DNA of 64,000 nt from Trametopsis cervina (Eukaryota > Basidiomycota > Agaricomycetes > Polyporales > Irpicaceae): positions 310,001 through 374,000 of the forward strand of contig MU278365.1 in the NCBI GenBank assembly GCA_022385755.1, written 5' to 3'. Position numbers and translations under genes: made by a program. The notes below the pieces were generated by a model, which searched no databases, was not told where the DNA came from, and saw nothing but the letters and a program-made list of their open reading frames with translations. Position 1 is the first letter of the stretch. Every line of letters starts with the position of its first letter. Positions 37,948-49,989 of this stretch are shown piece by piece.

Positions 37948-39928
37948 ATGCAACAACCAACCCTAACAAGCGTGCGCGTGAGCTCCACGCGGGACGCCCT
38001 CCAGATCTTCTACGCCGTCGCCCGCCGCGTCCTCCCCATGATCACCCGCCGGCTCGACGCCGAAGAGCGCCGCGCGATCGTACCCGGCAATGTGTATATC
38101 TGGGAGGAGAGGTGTGCGAACGCGGAGGTTACGGGGCTTGGGATGGAGCGGTGGTTAGTCCCCTTCCTTCTTCTCCTCCACTCGTTATTTGTGTGGATGA
38201 GAGAGACAGTGGTACTAATTGGTGGTGTGTACAGGACAGACGGGATATCGTGGTCCGCCTCGCGCATCGCGCAGGAGTTTCTGTTCTATAGACAGAGAGA
38301 CACGGACCCTGACACGACGCATTCGTCGGCGCAGTGGGCTAATATCATGAAGTGAGTTCCCCCTTCTCCCCTTTCCCCTCCCTTGTCCCCCTCCTCTCCT
38401 ACCCTTCTTTCCTCTTTTCCCATCCCTCCCCTCCTCCCCCTGTGTGCCGTTCCTCAACCCGACGTGTATATGCGCATACGCTGACGGTGGTATGGAATGG
38501 TTACAGCAGACGCGACCCGCGCTCCGCCGCGAACGGCAGCCCGCGCGCCGAGGTCGACCGACTCATCAAACAGACGTTCAGCGTGCACGTCTCGCTGCCG
38601 GAGGACCGTCCGCGGGGGGTCACGCGCAAGTGGCATCTTAGTGAGTCGCCCTCCTTTCCTCCTCTCTTTCTTTTCTTTCCTCTTACAACATCCCTAATCC
38701 CGAAAACTCGTCGCTCGTTACACTCGCAGCGGCATACTTCAGCCAAGCGACCCTCGACGGGCTCAACACAATCGACATGATCGCAGGCGTCGGCGACGTC
38801 TCCGTCCCGCCCGGCTGGTTCAAGAACGCGCGCGCCGCGAAGGGCAGGGCGGGCGAGAGACCGCGCGAGGACAGTCCGCCTGCGTGGCCGGATTCGTGGA
38901 CGGGCGTCGAGGTGCCTTCGGATCCGTTTAGGCCGCAATATCCTTCCGCTGCGAACGGTGGAGGAGGAGGAGGAGGTGGGGTTGGTGAGGACGGGCATGG
39001 GCATGGGCAGAGGCATGCGCCGTGGACGCCTGCGCCGAATGGGGTGCATCATTATCAGGCGCATACACCGCACCCCCAACCGCTACCACAACAACAACAA
39101 CAGCCGCAGCATACACCGCCGCACCGTCAACAGACGGATTATTACGCCCCGCACGCCGAATATCCTTCCCACCACCCCTCCCACTCGCATTCGCACACAC
39201 ATACACCCGTCCCAGCCCCCATCCACACCTCCTCCAACAACAACAACAGCAGTCAAAGACACCCATACACATCCTTCGGATCGTCTCTCCCCCCTCTCGG
39301 CGCCTCTCCCATTCTCAACGGACACGGACACGGCAACGGACACGGACATGCGCATGGACATAGCGTACGGCTGCCGCCGCTCGCGGACGCGCCGTTCGGG
39401 AGTCATAGTCCTGTGAGCTCTGAGGCGTCCTCTGAACACGAGCATGCGAGCTCGCCACCTCCGTCGGCGGCGTTTTCGCCACCGCCTACGTCGGCGGTGT
39501 TTTCGCCTCAGTCGTCAGCGTTCTCGCCTCAGTCGACGGTGTTCTCGCCGCAGTCGTCGGCGTTCTCACCGCAAACGTCCACGTTCTCCTCCTCGTCGAT
39601 GTCTTCTTCCACGACCTCACTTTCCTCTCTAACAACAATGACCGGTATGAACGGTATGAACAGCATGAACGGGCTATCGATCCCAGCAGACCGCGCGCTC
39701 GTCCCGCTCTCGGTCCTCACGACGATGCAACCGCCCGTGCGGGATCCGATGGCTGAGGACTGTTTGAGGAGACTGTCTAATACTGGTACGGGTACGAGTA
39801 CGAGGGGGGTGGGGGAGACGGGGATGAGGGGCGAGGGGAGAGAGGGCATGGGGAGAGACGGGATGGGGAGAGAGGGCATGGGGATGGGGATGGGGAGGTG
39901 GGCTGGGAGGGGGTTGGCTTCGCGGTAG
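37948..39928 (+). CDS. WOPR-domain (Gti1/Pac2) transcription factor
   Basis: Fungal-specific DNA-binding protein of the Gti1/Pac2 family, which includes Candida Wor1 (white-opaque master switch), Histoplasma Ryp1, fission yeast Pac2 and Ustilago Ros1, all developmental regulators in the nucleus. WOPR part a is SSTRDALQIFYAVARRVLPM, RRLDAEERRAIVPGNVYIWE and GMERW, joined to TDGISWSASRIAQEFLFY after a short intron. WOPR part b is LIKQTFSVHVSLPEDRPRG, RKWHLTAYFSQATLDGLN and VPPGWFK. The rest (about 330 residues) is low complexity: poly-Gly, QQQQQPQH, His/Gly repeats (GHGHGNGHGHAHGH), tandem FSPQSS units, and a terminal Gly-Met-Gly-Arg repeat, a typical transactivation tail. Start at 37948 keeps the domain N terminus intact and lies after the CT-rich leader. 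Confidence 0.92.
39471..39585 (+). repeat. Tandem coding repeat, FSPQS units in WOPR tail
   Basis: The codons repeat ttctcgcctcagtcg with small changes, giving VFSPQSSAFSPQSTVFSPQS-type units about six times, the last drifting to FSPQTSTFSS. In-frame length changes between strains are expected. Confidence 0.75.
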
Positions 39929-41470
39929 GGCGCACGGGCGGGCCGAAGGAGATTATCTTTTTTTTTTCTCGTAGGAGGGGGCGCCGACCACCGACGACCG
40001 ACTACCGACTACCGACGACCGACGACAGGTTTACGGGGCGCGTGGGATGGAGGAGGTCCGCGGGCGTTCCCTCGTTGAACCAGGCATGGGAAGTCCGAGG
40101 AGCATGCACCCTCGTGCGAACAACGCAACGGCAAGGCAAGGCATGGCAAGGCAAGGCGAGGCGATCCGAGAACCTCGGAGATCTGTGCACGTCGCATTTT
40201 TGGGTCGGCCGGATGGGAACACAGTACGGACAGCTGGACAGCTGGACGCAACGGTTCTCGTGCCTTTGTTCGCCTCCGTTCCCTCCTTCCCTTCCCGCTT
40301 CTCTACGATGTGGAGGGGTAGAGGGTGGACGGGTTGCCTAAACGGAAAGGCGGAAATGGCAGGCGGAAAGCGGGAGACGGGAGACGGGAGATGGGGCGGG
40401 TTTTTTTTCATGCAAAAAGTTCAGTTTTGGTTTTGGTTCAGTGTTGTATTTTTTCTGTTCTCTGTTCTTTTCACGCACCCCTCCCATCCACGCCCCCGCC
40501 CTTCCGCATTACATTAACCCACCCACCCACCCGCCCGCCAACACCGCCGCCCATCATCATCGTTATCATCATTTATCAACTCGTCTTAAGCCTAACTTAT
40601 TTCTCATCACACACACACCACACACCACGCACACCACACATCGAACCTATCCATCCACGCGAACGAACAAACGACGTCTTCATGTATTCGTATCATCGTA
40701 TACCACACACAGCACGCAGTTTTTAGAAATGAAATTGAATGAAATCGATGAATGAATGAATGAAGTGGAATTCTGTTCGTATTGAGGAGGTGAAGATGAG
40801 GTGCTAGAGATGAGGGTGAAGATAATGCTTGAGCACACGATATAGTATGGCACATCAGAACTTAAGCAAGCCGCGAACGTGCACACTTCGTCTACGTGGA
40901 ACGCGCGAGTCTCGAACGCAAGCCGCGAGTATGTGGTGGCGCGGCGGGAGGTTTCTGATGCTCGTCGGATGGTTAGCTAGTTCATTCGTAGGTGTTTTCT
41001 GTTCTTCTAAGTTTTTTCTGTTATTTCTTCTTTGCCTTCTAACTTCTTTCCTTTTCTTCCTCTGTTCTGTTTTCTTTTTCTGTTATCTTCTATTCTTTTA
41101 ATTTGTTGTGCAGCACGACGCGTCGCGTCTGACGGAAAACAACCTACGTCCGACCCTGCACGGACACGCGAACTGTCACGAGCCCCAGGACTCGGCGGCG
41201 GCGGCATCGACCCCGACGCGCGAGGGTACAGTACTGTATGTCCGAGCGGGGCGGCATCAGCAAAACTGCAAGTCTGTCTGGGTCATCTGATTGGTCTTAT
41301 CCAGACATTCAGACTATTCAGATAGACCATCTGGAATCATGAGGTTCATCTCTGATTCAGAGACTATCTTCTGAGGACAGTGTCGGATCAGGCACCAGGG
41401 ATTCAGGCATTGAAATGCAGCCAGGCACACATACAAACTACCCAGAGGATGATATTCATAAGCAGTGTAA
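39929..41470. other. Gene-poor spacer of 1.5 kb with short repeats
   Basis: No family-like coding exon. It holds a T run at about 39958, a ccgac-type degenerate repeat (39984-40026), a ggcaaggcaagg run (40130-40163) and a caccacacaccacgcacacc tract near 40610-40640. The WOPR transcript's 3' UTR should lie at the left. Confidence 0.55.
39984..40026. repeat. Degenerate ccgac(t/g)a repeat
   Basis: Tandem units of ccgacca, ccgacga, ccgacta and similar repeat about six times just downstream of the WOPR stop codon, in its probable 3' UTR. Confidence 0.65.
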
Positions 41471-42458
41471 CTACACTACAGTACAAGTATGTATGCAACT
41501 ATTGATACATGTATTGAACGCACCGGAGAAGAAGCCATACACAGCATAGAGCATGATGTACACGAACGTGTTCGCAAATGACCTGAACACAAGTGTGGAA
41601 AGCCCCATGAGGAACACACATGGCACGAGCGAGTTAACCTTTCCGAAGCTGCCGGAGAGTATGGCAGGCAGGATGTGTCCGACGGCGCCGCCCGCGTTGA
41701 GCATGGCCAAGACATAGAACATGGTCATTGGGTTGATGTTGCATGTGACGGCGTACGTTACTATATAGTAGTTGGGTATCAAGAGACCTATGGCGCGGTA
41801 TGAGCATGAAAACAGCAGGCTTTGTGGCGAGGCACGTACCCATGCCGGACCCAGCAAGAACAATTCCGAGGGCGGTAGCCCAGTAATTGCAAAAGTGTGT
41901 AGATATCACCAACAGGAGACCAACAGCGAGGCCAAAAAGGACACCATGTCCAAAAAAGTACTGGTATTCCTTGCAGACACTTGTGGCCATGATGCTGAAT
42001 ATAAGTACCACCATCTCTGGAATCATCAGTACGCGAGGTCCATACGCGTTGAAGAATCACCCGACGAAGCCACCCTGAGAGGTCACTGTCAACAAACCGC
42101 GATATCCCATATCCGTGGTACAACGCACCGAGAAGAAGACCCAGAACTACAGCGCGCCGATCCATGAGACAGTTGAAGGCGGCAGATGCAACAGCTGATG
42201 CTCTGAGTACCTTGTGTGAAAGGCCCCGAAGGACGTCAGTTGCCTGTACGTGCATAACAATACAAGAGACGCGCCGCCGACAGTGAGCTATGTATGCCAG
42301 CCCCCGTCTGGCTACGTAGTCTCGACCGACACAAGCAAGCGCAGCTCGTGTTCTTGTTCCACAGACGGGTACTCAGTGTGCTCCAACTTGTCCATGTGCG
42401 ATATCCCGAAGGAGCAGATAGACAATGCGCCTGCCTTCTCGAGGACGGGCGGTGACAT
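41471..42458 (-). pseudogene. Decayed MFS transporter (monocarboxylate-permease type)
   Basis: Reading from an ATG at 42458 (MSPPVLEKAG) one frame resembles a monocarboxylate-type major facilitator: PDGGW near the first membrane segment, LTVGGASLVLLCT, TSFGAFHTRYSEHQLL, STVSWIGAL, GFVG, FFNAYGPRVLM, FGHGVLFGLAVGLLL, YWATALGIVLAGSGMG. This frame carries four stop codons: TAG at 42312-42314, TAG at 42288-42290, TAG at 42147-42149 and TGA at 42057-42059. All four are in one frame with no frameshift between them, and each can come from a Gln or Trp codon by one transition. After a short intron the sequence resumes at GLLIPNYYIVTYAVTC, equivalent to membrane segment 7, so segments 5-6 and the central loop are missing. 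The C-terminal part ends early at SCIHTCTVV. Confidence 0.85.
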
Positions 42459-43027
42459 TGGGACGAAGCAAGAGGCGAGTGGCGGGTATGGGAGCAGGCG
42501 ACGCGGGTAAGAGATGGCGAGAATGTCAAGTGTAGGAGTTGGACGGTGAGAGGCAAAACACGCAAGGTACAGTAAACTGTGATCGTGATGGCAACGCATC
42601 CTGTTTAAACTCCGCTAACCTACGCGCCTCAGACCGCCCAGCTCAGTCAGATCGTTCCAGTGGAGTAAGAACACTCCAGACCTGAGCAGTTTTGCTGATG
42701 GGAAAGCTTAAAGACGTCTGGATGGCGTGGTGGTGATTTCGATTGCACTGCTGTAATTGCGGTATGATTGTGATTGTGATTTTGATGATCATGCTCAGCT
42801 TTTTTTCTGTTTCCCCCCTTTTTTTTTTCGTTGTTCGGTGCAGGGAATGCTGCGTTGATGTGGCCATGTTTATTAAATGATAAATGCATCCTGTAACTCA
42901 GCTCGCGTGCGCGCTCGTAACACGGTCACGTTTTCTGTAGCGCGCTACGCGTACGCGTTTCATTACAGTCACCACTGTTTTTTCGCGTTCAGCTTTGCAG
43001 CAGCTACACAATCGACTCTCGTACTCA
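42459..43027. other. Spacer between MFS pseudogene and FunK1 gene
   Basis: About 570 bp with a T run near 42820 and no recognised coding exon. It should hold the FunK1 promoter. Confidence 0.5.
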
Positions 43028-46000
43028 ATGTCTACTTCGCCATCGTTGGAAGCAAACCCTAATGAGTACCCACAACCTAGCTCGCCCTCATACTCGGCAT
43101 ACTCAGCGGCCACCTCGATGTCATACTCACAGTACGTCGACATGCACATGTCGTTTCGTATGTCTCACGCCTTTCGTATAGAGAAGTTGAGCTTATGAAA
43201 CTCGTTGGACCGGGAGTGGAGGCGGGAGCCAAGGTCGAGTGTGACGCGTTACTGGGGCATCTGCTCGCGATGACGCTGCGGGAGGCTGAACATGCGAATG
43301 AGGCGCGTGTAGTTGAGCAGGTGGGAAGTGAGCAGGTGGCGAGTGCACCGATTTCAGCTGGACTGGAGCTGCTGAACGAATGTCTTTACGATGTGCACGA
43401 GCTCTGCGATGATCCACAGCTGAAGCAACTTGTTCAGGCGTGGTACGCCGTTCACCTGCTTCCTCACCTATGCAATACTCTAATTGTCGGACATGGATAG
43501 CACATCAAAGAAAGAACAAGTGGAGGAGTGGTATCCACTGCTGGTGGAACTGGTAAACACAGCGTTTGACAGGCTGGATACACTACAAGCCGCGACGCCT
43601 GACAAGGGCATAGCCCGACTGCGCGAGCCCCCGAAAGGGCCACAGTCAGTGCTGCTCGCACAGCTTGCACCCCGCAAGGCATACGGCGGGTTTTTTGAGT
43701 ACAAAAAGTCGTGGCTGAGCCCTGCCCTTGCGTTGATCACGACCCAGACGGCATCCAGGATCTACAAGGGCATCAAGCTAGATGAGTTCCGCGCTTTGTC
43801 TACCCCGCGACATGCGCTGCAGCACATACTGTGCAAACAGCCCGACGGGAGGATCTCGTGGCACGAGCTGTTGTCGGCGTTTGAGGTGCAGGAACAGCTC
43901 GAGAAGGCGAAGCTGCGCGATCCGCCGTCAGCGTATACGGTGCCCGCGAAGATGGATCCATACACTTTTTCGCATATAACGGGGAACAAGGACAAGTTCG
44001 ACGTCTTTAACCTCTCGCACGAGAAAATGCCTGGTTTGCCAACAGCGGAGAGTACGTGCTGTGTTCTCGGAATGGTGGTGTCTGTCTGACTATGACTGGA
44101 AGGTGAATTCGTATGCCGCCCACGTGCATTGGACGCTCGTACATCTGCTGTCGTACCGTCTTCGTCAGGTGGGCCATAATCATCGCAGTGTGATAATAGG
44201 GGTTTTAACTTAGCGTGAGCGCAGGTTCGAAGCGGCCAGCGAGTGATTCCGAGTCGTCTTCTCAGCTGCACCAAAGCAAACGCAGGCGGTCATCGTCGCC
44301 TTCATGTGCATCCGATGCGTCGATTGACGAGACAGAGAACCCCGAGTGGAGCTACCCTCGCAAAATGACGGCGTACGCCAGTGAACGCCTGGAATGTCTG
44401 CCAGTGGTGACACACTCCGTGAGCGTGCTGTTCAAAGGTCTGGTCATTCTCGAGTGTCATGCATTGTTCTTCTGCCTATTGAACTATGTCATTTCAGATG
44501 ACGTATTTCGACTATGGTGGCACGACCGTGAGGGGGTAATACAGACGACAGGGATCAGCTTTATCCAGGACCTGCCGCGATTTCTCGTATTCCTGCTGGC
44601 CATCCAGCGATTCAACGACGTGAACTGGGGCGTTCCCCTCGGCTTTCCGACTGCACCTGCGTACGATTGCAACAAGGACAAGCCAAACTCGCCGAGGCAT
44701 TCGACTACAACACGCTCTGACGTCAGGTTCCCCGCTAGCAATGGTCTGGCGGAAACTACGGTGACCGCTGTGTGGGCACACCCGCTGTGCAGGACGGATC
44801 AATTATGTGGGCGCGCGACTACAGTGTATAAGGTTGAGTACAACGATGATACGGAAGCGCAGAGATCGTTCGTGATGAAAGTTAGCTACCCGGAGAAGTA
44901 CCGTCCCGCGGAAGGAAGGATCATTCAAGACGCATGCAACCTGAACTACAAAACTATTAACGGCGATAGTCCGAAGAATTACGATCTTAAGAAGCATCTG
45001 CCATTTGTGCTGTGCCACATGGAGGTCGAGGCCGGCGATACGAGCGTTGTGCGGAAGGCGGTCGGCCTCGGCGATACCATTGGGCGTGTACTGCGTGTCG
45101 CGGTCCTCGAAGAACTGCGCCGATTACTTGTCAAGGGGATCGATCCCAAGGATTTCTTCCGGTGCTGGCTCGAGACTGTGCACTGTAAGTGGCATTGTAT
45201 GGCTCGGTGTTACTTCTAACAATGAGATTCAGGTCATTACCTGCTGTGGGCGAACGGTATTGAGCACACTGACCCGAGCCTCGGAAACTTACGTGCCCGG
45301 ATAGTCGGCGGGAGACTGTGCGGCGTGCTCAACGATTTCGACCTCGCTATCATGACAGGATCCCCCCGTGATCTCGGCGGACGTGTTGGGACCAGGCCAT
45401 TTATGGCCACCGACCTCCTCTGTGCCGGCTTTTGCGAGAAAGGTGCAATCGAACGGGTGTACCGACATGACCTGGAAGGGTTTCTGTGGATCCTTGCCTG
45501 GGTCGTGCTTCGGCTTGACGAGAGCAACGACTTCGCATCGATTCTCCCCAATGACAGTCATGATTTAGACTGCTGGAACGCGGATTCCTTCTCCACGGTT
45601 CATGTCTTTAGATTTGGGCTCTTCGCCAGGAGATTTTTCCTGAGGCCGCAGGCTCGATGGGAGCGCCCTGATGCATTCTTTATATCCGAGTTCGTGCGGA
45701 TGTCGTTGGACATGCTGAACAAGCGTATGAATAAACATGACAGCGCGCAGGTGATGGAGCATAGCAAGCTCGCAAAGATACAGGCGCAGACTCCGCAACA
45801 GGATAACGCGTATCAGCTCGCGTATAAGCTCGCGGATACGCTCTCCAAGAAGTACAAGGAACTGCAGTTTAGTGCGGTCGAGGGATACTCGTCAATGCAA
45901 CTGGAATATCTGCTCATCTGGGCAACCCTCCAAGAGGCTTTGAAGGATGATCCTGAGACGTATGCTGTGTGGAAGAACGAGATGGATATCGATCTGGACT

Positions 46001-46077
46001 TACCAGCGGCGTCGGTGGCTCCTGAACTAGCACAAATGCTAGATCCGGAGTTCCGCTTTGACTTTTATACATTTTAG
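43028..46077 (+). CDS. FunK1 fungal-type protein kinase
   Basis: FunK1 kinases are a family expanded in mushroom-forming fungi; their targets are unknown. The start exon is Ser/Tyr-rich (PSSPSYSAYSAATSMSYSQY). It joins VELMKLVGPGVEAG by an intron with acceptor at atagag, and a 59-nt intron ending at 43500 joins the next exon (EQVEEWYPLLVELVNTAFDR). Later come KMDPYTFSHIT, a Lys/Arg/Ser-rich hinge (KRPASDSESSSQLHQSKRRR), and the kinase core: TTVYKVEYND, FVMKVSYPEKYRP (probable ATP-site Lys), WANGIEHTDPSLGNLR (catalytic loop), LNDFDLAIM (DFG-like, here DFD), GTRPFMATDLL and YRHDLEGFLWILAWV. The HTD in place of the usual HRD is within family variation but may lower activity. C-terminal lobe and stop at 46075 follow with no further intron. 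Confidence 0.87.
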
Positions 46078-47635
46078 TATCCTTTCTGCATTTGCGCATC
46101 CAGTCTTCATTACTCTGACTGGTGCTTGCATGTTTACGCAGTATGGTGTTTATCATAACATATCAATATACTCTTCATAGTATGCCTGAATCCGCCAGTT
46201 ATAAAACGTGAAGCCAACACTTAGACAAACACACTGCAGCATCCCGCGAGTTCAACAAAAAGCAAATAACACTATATGACAGTAGTTTGTATCGTGGTTG
46301 GGCAGCCTAACCTCCTGTTTTGTCGTTGTATGCCCATATCTGCGGTTACACATGAGAAGTGCGTTTACCCCAACATGAGAGTACCAGGCGTATGCGGGAA
46401 GCCTATCAGTGGCTGGAAAAGTCCAAAAAAAAGTTGCCGCAAAGCGGGGGCCGCCTGATCAGACTCGTCACTTGTATCGGGAAAGAAGGGGAGGAGACCT
46501 TATCCTGATCAGACTCTAGAAGAATGAGGGAGACGGCGAACACCCCGTCTAACAGTATCGCTGGGGCGCCGGATGCAGTATTGTATGGCAACCTGCTGAA
46601 CGTTGACCGAAGTACCACTCGGAAATGCGCCGTCGACATTCTCCGCGTTACAGCCACCGAGCCGAGTTGTTCGGAGTCACGTAGACACGTGCAGCACAAA
46701 GATTTCGTACGGGGGCCGCCCGATTATGGGTATTGTCACTGCACGAGTTGTTCGGCGATATATGCAGGGTCGACACGATGGAGGCCCTCTCGCGGTAAAA
46801 CAGCGAAAATTTTCAGTAAGCAATGGGCGAGATGGCATTTGAGCCGCTGATGGGAAAATTGTCGTCGGGGTGAGATGTCGCACAGCGGCGTGGAAAGGAT
46901 CCCAGGCAGATGTAAGCATATCATTCAGATGCTGCACTGTGTGGTGTGGATACGTTACGAACCGGAACTTACCGCACGGTCATCTGCTCCCCATACGCTG
47001 CAGGATTTTCTAGGTGCGGTCAACATCGGCGAGACCCGCTCGCTGTCGCTTCGGCTTGAGTTAGTGCGGTGCAAGGGTTCTAGGTGCTCTGCTTGTGCGT
47101 GGAGAGACAACGTTAACATTGAATAGAGAGGCACTGATGGCTCCGCAACTCTATCGACAGATGCAGGAGTGGGAAAAAGGCGAAGACGCACTGACTAACG
47201 CGACGCTCAGATGGCTTAGCCGATGGGGATAGGGTAAATACCGATAGGGATGTTTGCCGTGCTGTGCTACAGATGGTGATCTCCATTTGATGTGCAGCGT
47301 GTGTTTTCTATTACCTCATGCGCAGGTGTCGTGCCTATTGCGGAGAGCAAGTACCAGGACACCGTACGGGATTCCGTTAGATCAGGGTGGGAAGGGATGC
47401 AGTGGACAAAGCTTGGGCAAGAGACGGGCTGCCGCCACCCGCGGCGTGTGCGAGGCACAGTACGCGCGAGAAGTTCAGCAGAACCGCGCCTAATGCGGGC
47501 ATATTGTCCTGAGGTCGGTAGGCACGTAAGTTTTCTGGGGGCGGAGCTGACTGAATAAAGCACTAGTTACTAAACAGCTGGCTTTACGTTACGCACCCGC
47601 CTGCGACGCTCGCACGGCAAGAGAAAAGTTGCAGT
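46078..47635. other. Spacer of 1.56 kb, no gene recognised
   Basis: The stretch follows the FunK1 stop and precedes the 3' end of the glycosylase gene. Open frames up to about 108 codons occur on both strands but none has recognisable motifs. Decayed coding or transposon remains cannot be excluded. Confidence 0.45.
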
Positions 47636-49984
47636 CTAATCCTCCGTCTCTGTGTGAATCCCCGCTGCCCATAGAGCAGATGCTTGTTTCCAAACCTTGA
47701 GGACGCCTGTACCGATGCTACGGCAGAGACAGATGTGGCATCAGTACGGCGACCACCCTGCGTGGGGCTGCAGGTGCTGCCATGTGAGAATTAGACTTAC
47801 TTGGCTTCGGGGACATCTTCCATCAACAACCACATTGCTCTCGCCGGTTCTTCTGCCTGGCGTGTGTCATCATCGCCATCTTCCCCATTTCCAGACACCA
47901 CCACCGCGTCTGTCGTCGAGCCCGATGGTACTGATTGTGTCCATTTATGGTCTTTATTTTTGGTTCTGGTCGTGCTTTTCGTGGAAACGGCCCGTGCTGT
48001 AGCCCTCTTCTGTGATTTGGGTTGACGTCCGCCGATGTCACTGCGATGTGAAGGCCGAGGAGACAGCGAGGGCGGAGTGCTGCCGCCGCCCTCCAGTACA
48101 ACCCATTGCACCCGGTACGTCTTTCTGATATGCGAGAAGATGTGGGTTACGTCCCCAGCAGGGCATATTTTCGTTATCCGAAGAGCCTCTGGCACGTTCG
48201 AGGACTCAGCGGTTCGAGTCAATCGATCTTTCCCCTCGCGCTGACCGTAAGGCGGAACAGTCTCTGCCAACAAGTCGGACAAAAGCGACTGTGGGACGTC
48301 CACAATGGCAGATGCTGACATAGTCGGCGAGACGTTTGGCAGCGTAGGAAATTCATGCAAGCCACCCAACAGACCTACACACATAGAAGACGGGGACGGG
48401 TAAATTCATGTGAGCGAGGGGCAGTGGAATATCAGTTTAGTCAGTCATCGAGGGACTTACCGCCGTCTGGTCGTCTGACGAGCAAGAACCACCGTTCCGA
48501 GAGGGCGCCTCGATGACGCCACTCGACTACGTTGACGATGTCCATCTCCTCTCGCGCCTTTTTGCGTTCCACCTTCATTGGGAAGGCCGTTACCAAGCTG
48601 CCGACCGGAAGTGGCTCGCAGAGGCTGCACAATTCTTCTATATCTGGTACTTCACGCTTTTCCGTGCTACCACCTGGGGCGCTCGACGTCTAGCATTCGA
48701 ATACAGGAAAAAACATCAGCGTGGGCTACTCCGACGCACAAAAGAGACGGCATACTCGGTCATTATTATGTTCCCGTTGATAGGCTTCACACCAGACTCG
48801 AAGTGGACATGAACCGCAATCGGGGTCTCTCACTTTGCAAACAGTTGCACCTAACTCAATAAGGGCCTGATTGATGTCACCAGGACGCTTGCTCCTCCGA
48901 ACCATAGCAGCCGCACCGGTCCACAGGATGTCAAGGGTAGACTTTGCTTTTGGGTTTGCATAGAGAGCCAGCATTCGACTCAAAAGGCGATTGACGTTTC
49001 CATCTAACTTTAACTCTAATTGTCAGCGCGAATCCTCCTTATATGAGAAGCGATTCGGAACCTCGGAAAGGCCCAACGTACCACAGGAACACATTCATTA
49101 TAGGCGATCGAACAAATGGCGCCGGCACTGTAGCGACCTATGCCTGGTATCTTCGCCTCCATATCCTTGGCATTGTCCGGCAGGCGACCGTCCAACTCAG
49201 CCACCACCTTTTTAGCGGCACTCAGCAGACGAGCGGCGCGTGAGTAGTAACCGAGGCCTTTCCAGAGGGCGTTCACAATCTCAATGTCGGATGCGGCCTG
49301 GAAGAGTCAATCGATGTAAGTCAGTCTTATCAGTGATAATCCGGAACAGAACACGCACAAGAGCATTGATCGTAGGAAACCTGTCACGAATGAATGAGCA
49401 AGGAAAGAACGCGCATCACGGCTACCCAAGACATGACATATTGTAGTGGGAGAACTAAGCCTTACCTGGCCATCCACTTGTTATAGTACGGTATGACTGT
49501 TACAACCTGCGTTTGTTGGAGCATTATCTCAGATATCCAGACCTGGCGCAAACAGGTTAGCTCTCTTTGAGGTCGACGGGTGTGGCAGTATTGAACTTAC
49601 CTCGTACGCGCGTTGTGCCCGTTGGTCGCGGTCGAATGTGGGGTCATAAGGTTTTCTCCAGGGCATACCCCTGCTCTCGTGGACGCCTGCATACCAGGTC
49701 AAAAGAGCGTCTTGGAGAGGTGCTGGGTTGGCAATTACGTGGCGCGAGTATGGATGTGGGGCTTCACAGTCCGATGGCTGTCTCAATGCGACAGTCTCCT
49801 CATCGTCTTGTGTATCCGAGGTTTCGGAGTTGGCCCGTTTGGACACGCGTCTCTTCTTTTGCTGAACGGTCTTGGCGTGCACGGTCCTTTTCTTCTTGTT
49901 GGCTTTCGGTGTAAAGGACGCGTCGCTTTCACCTGCAACGTCGCTGTCCGAGTCTACGATAACGCGTCTTGCTCTTTTGGCCAT
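47636..49984 (-). CDS. A/G-specific adenine DNA glycosylase (MutY/MUTYH)
   Basis: Removes adenine mispaired with 8-oxoguanine in base excision repair. Start [16 protein letters not shown] gives a Lys/Arg-rich, likely nuclear, N terminus; an upstream in-frame extension is possible but less likely. Core motifs: [19 protein letters not shown] (active Glu), [28 protein letters not shown] (helix-hairpin-helix), [12 protein letters not shown] (catalytic Asp) and the iron-sulphur loop [17 protein letters not shown], whose cysteine spacing C-x6-C-x2-C-x5-C is exact. A C-terminal NUDIX-like domain follows ([43 protein letters not shown]) and the end [11 protein letters not shown] is the expected last helix. 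A basic linker ([20 protein letters not shown]) interrupts the domain. Introns are short; stop at 47636. Confidence 0.93.
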
Positions 49985-49989
49985 TCTCA

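Noticed and set aside
38501..39079. 192-codon open frame antisense to the WOPR gene
   Set aside because: Shadow of the WOPR coding sequence; Arg/Pro-rich translation of its reverse strand.
46400..47560. Possible transposon or gene remains between FunK1 and MutY
   Set aside because: Short frames on both strands show no transposase, reverse transcriptase or terminal repeat that I can see.
48211..48225. tRNA B-box-like ggttcgagtc
   Set aside because: Falls inside a coding exon of the MutY gene with no cloverleaf around it. No tRNA gene was found in the window.
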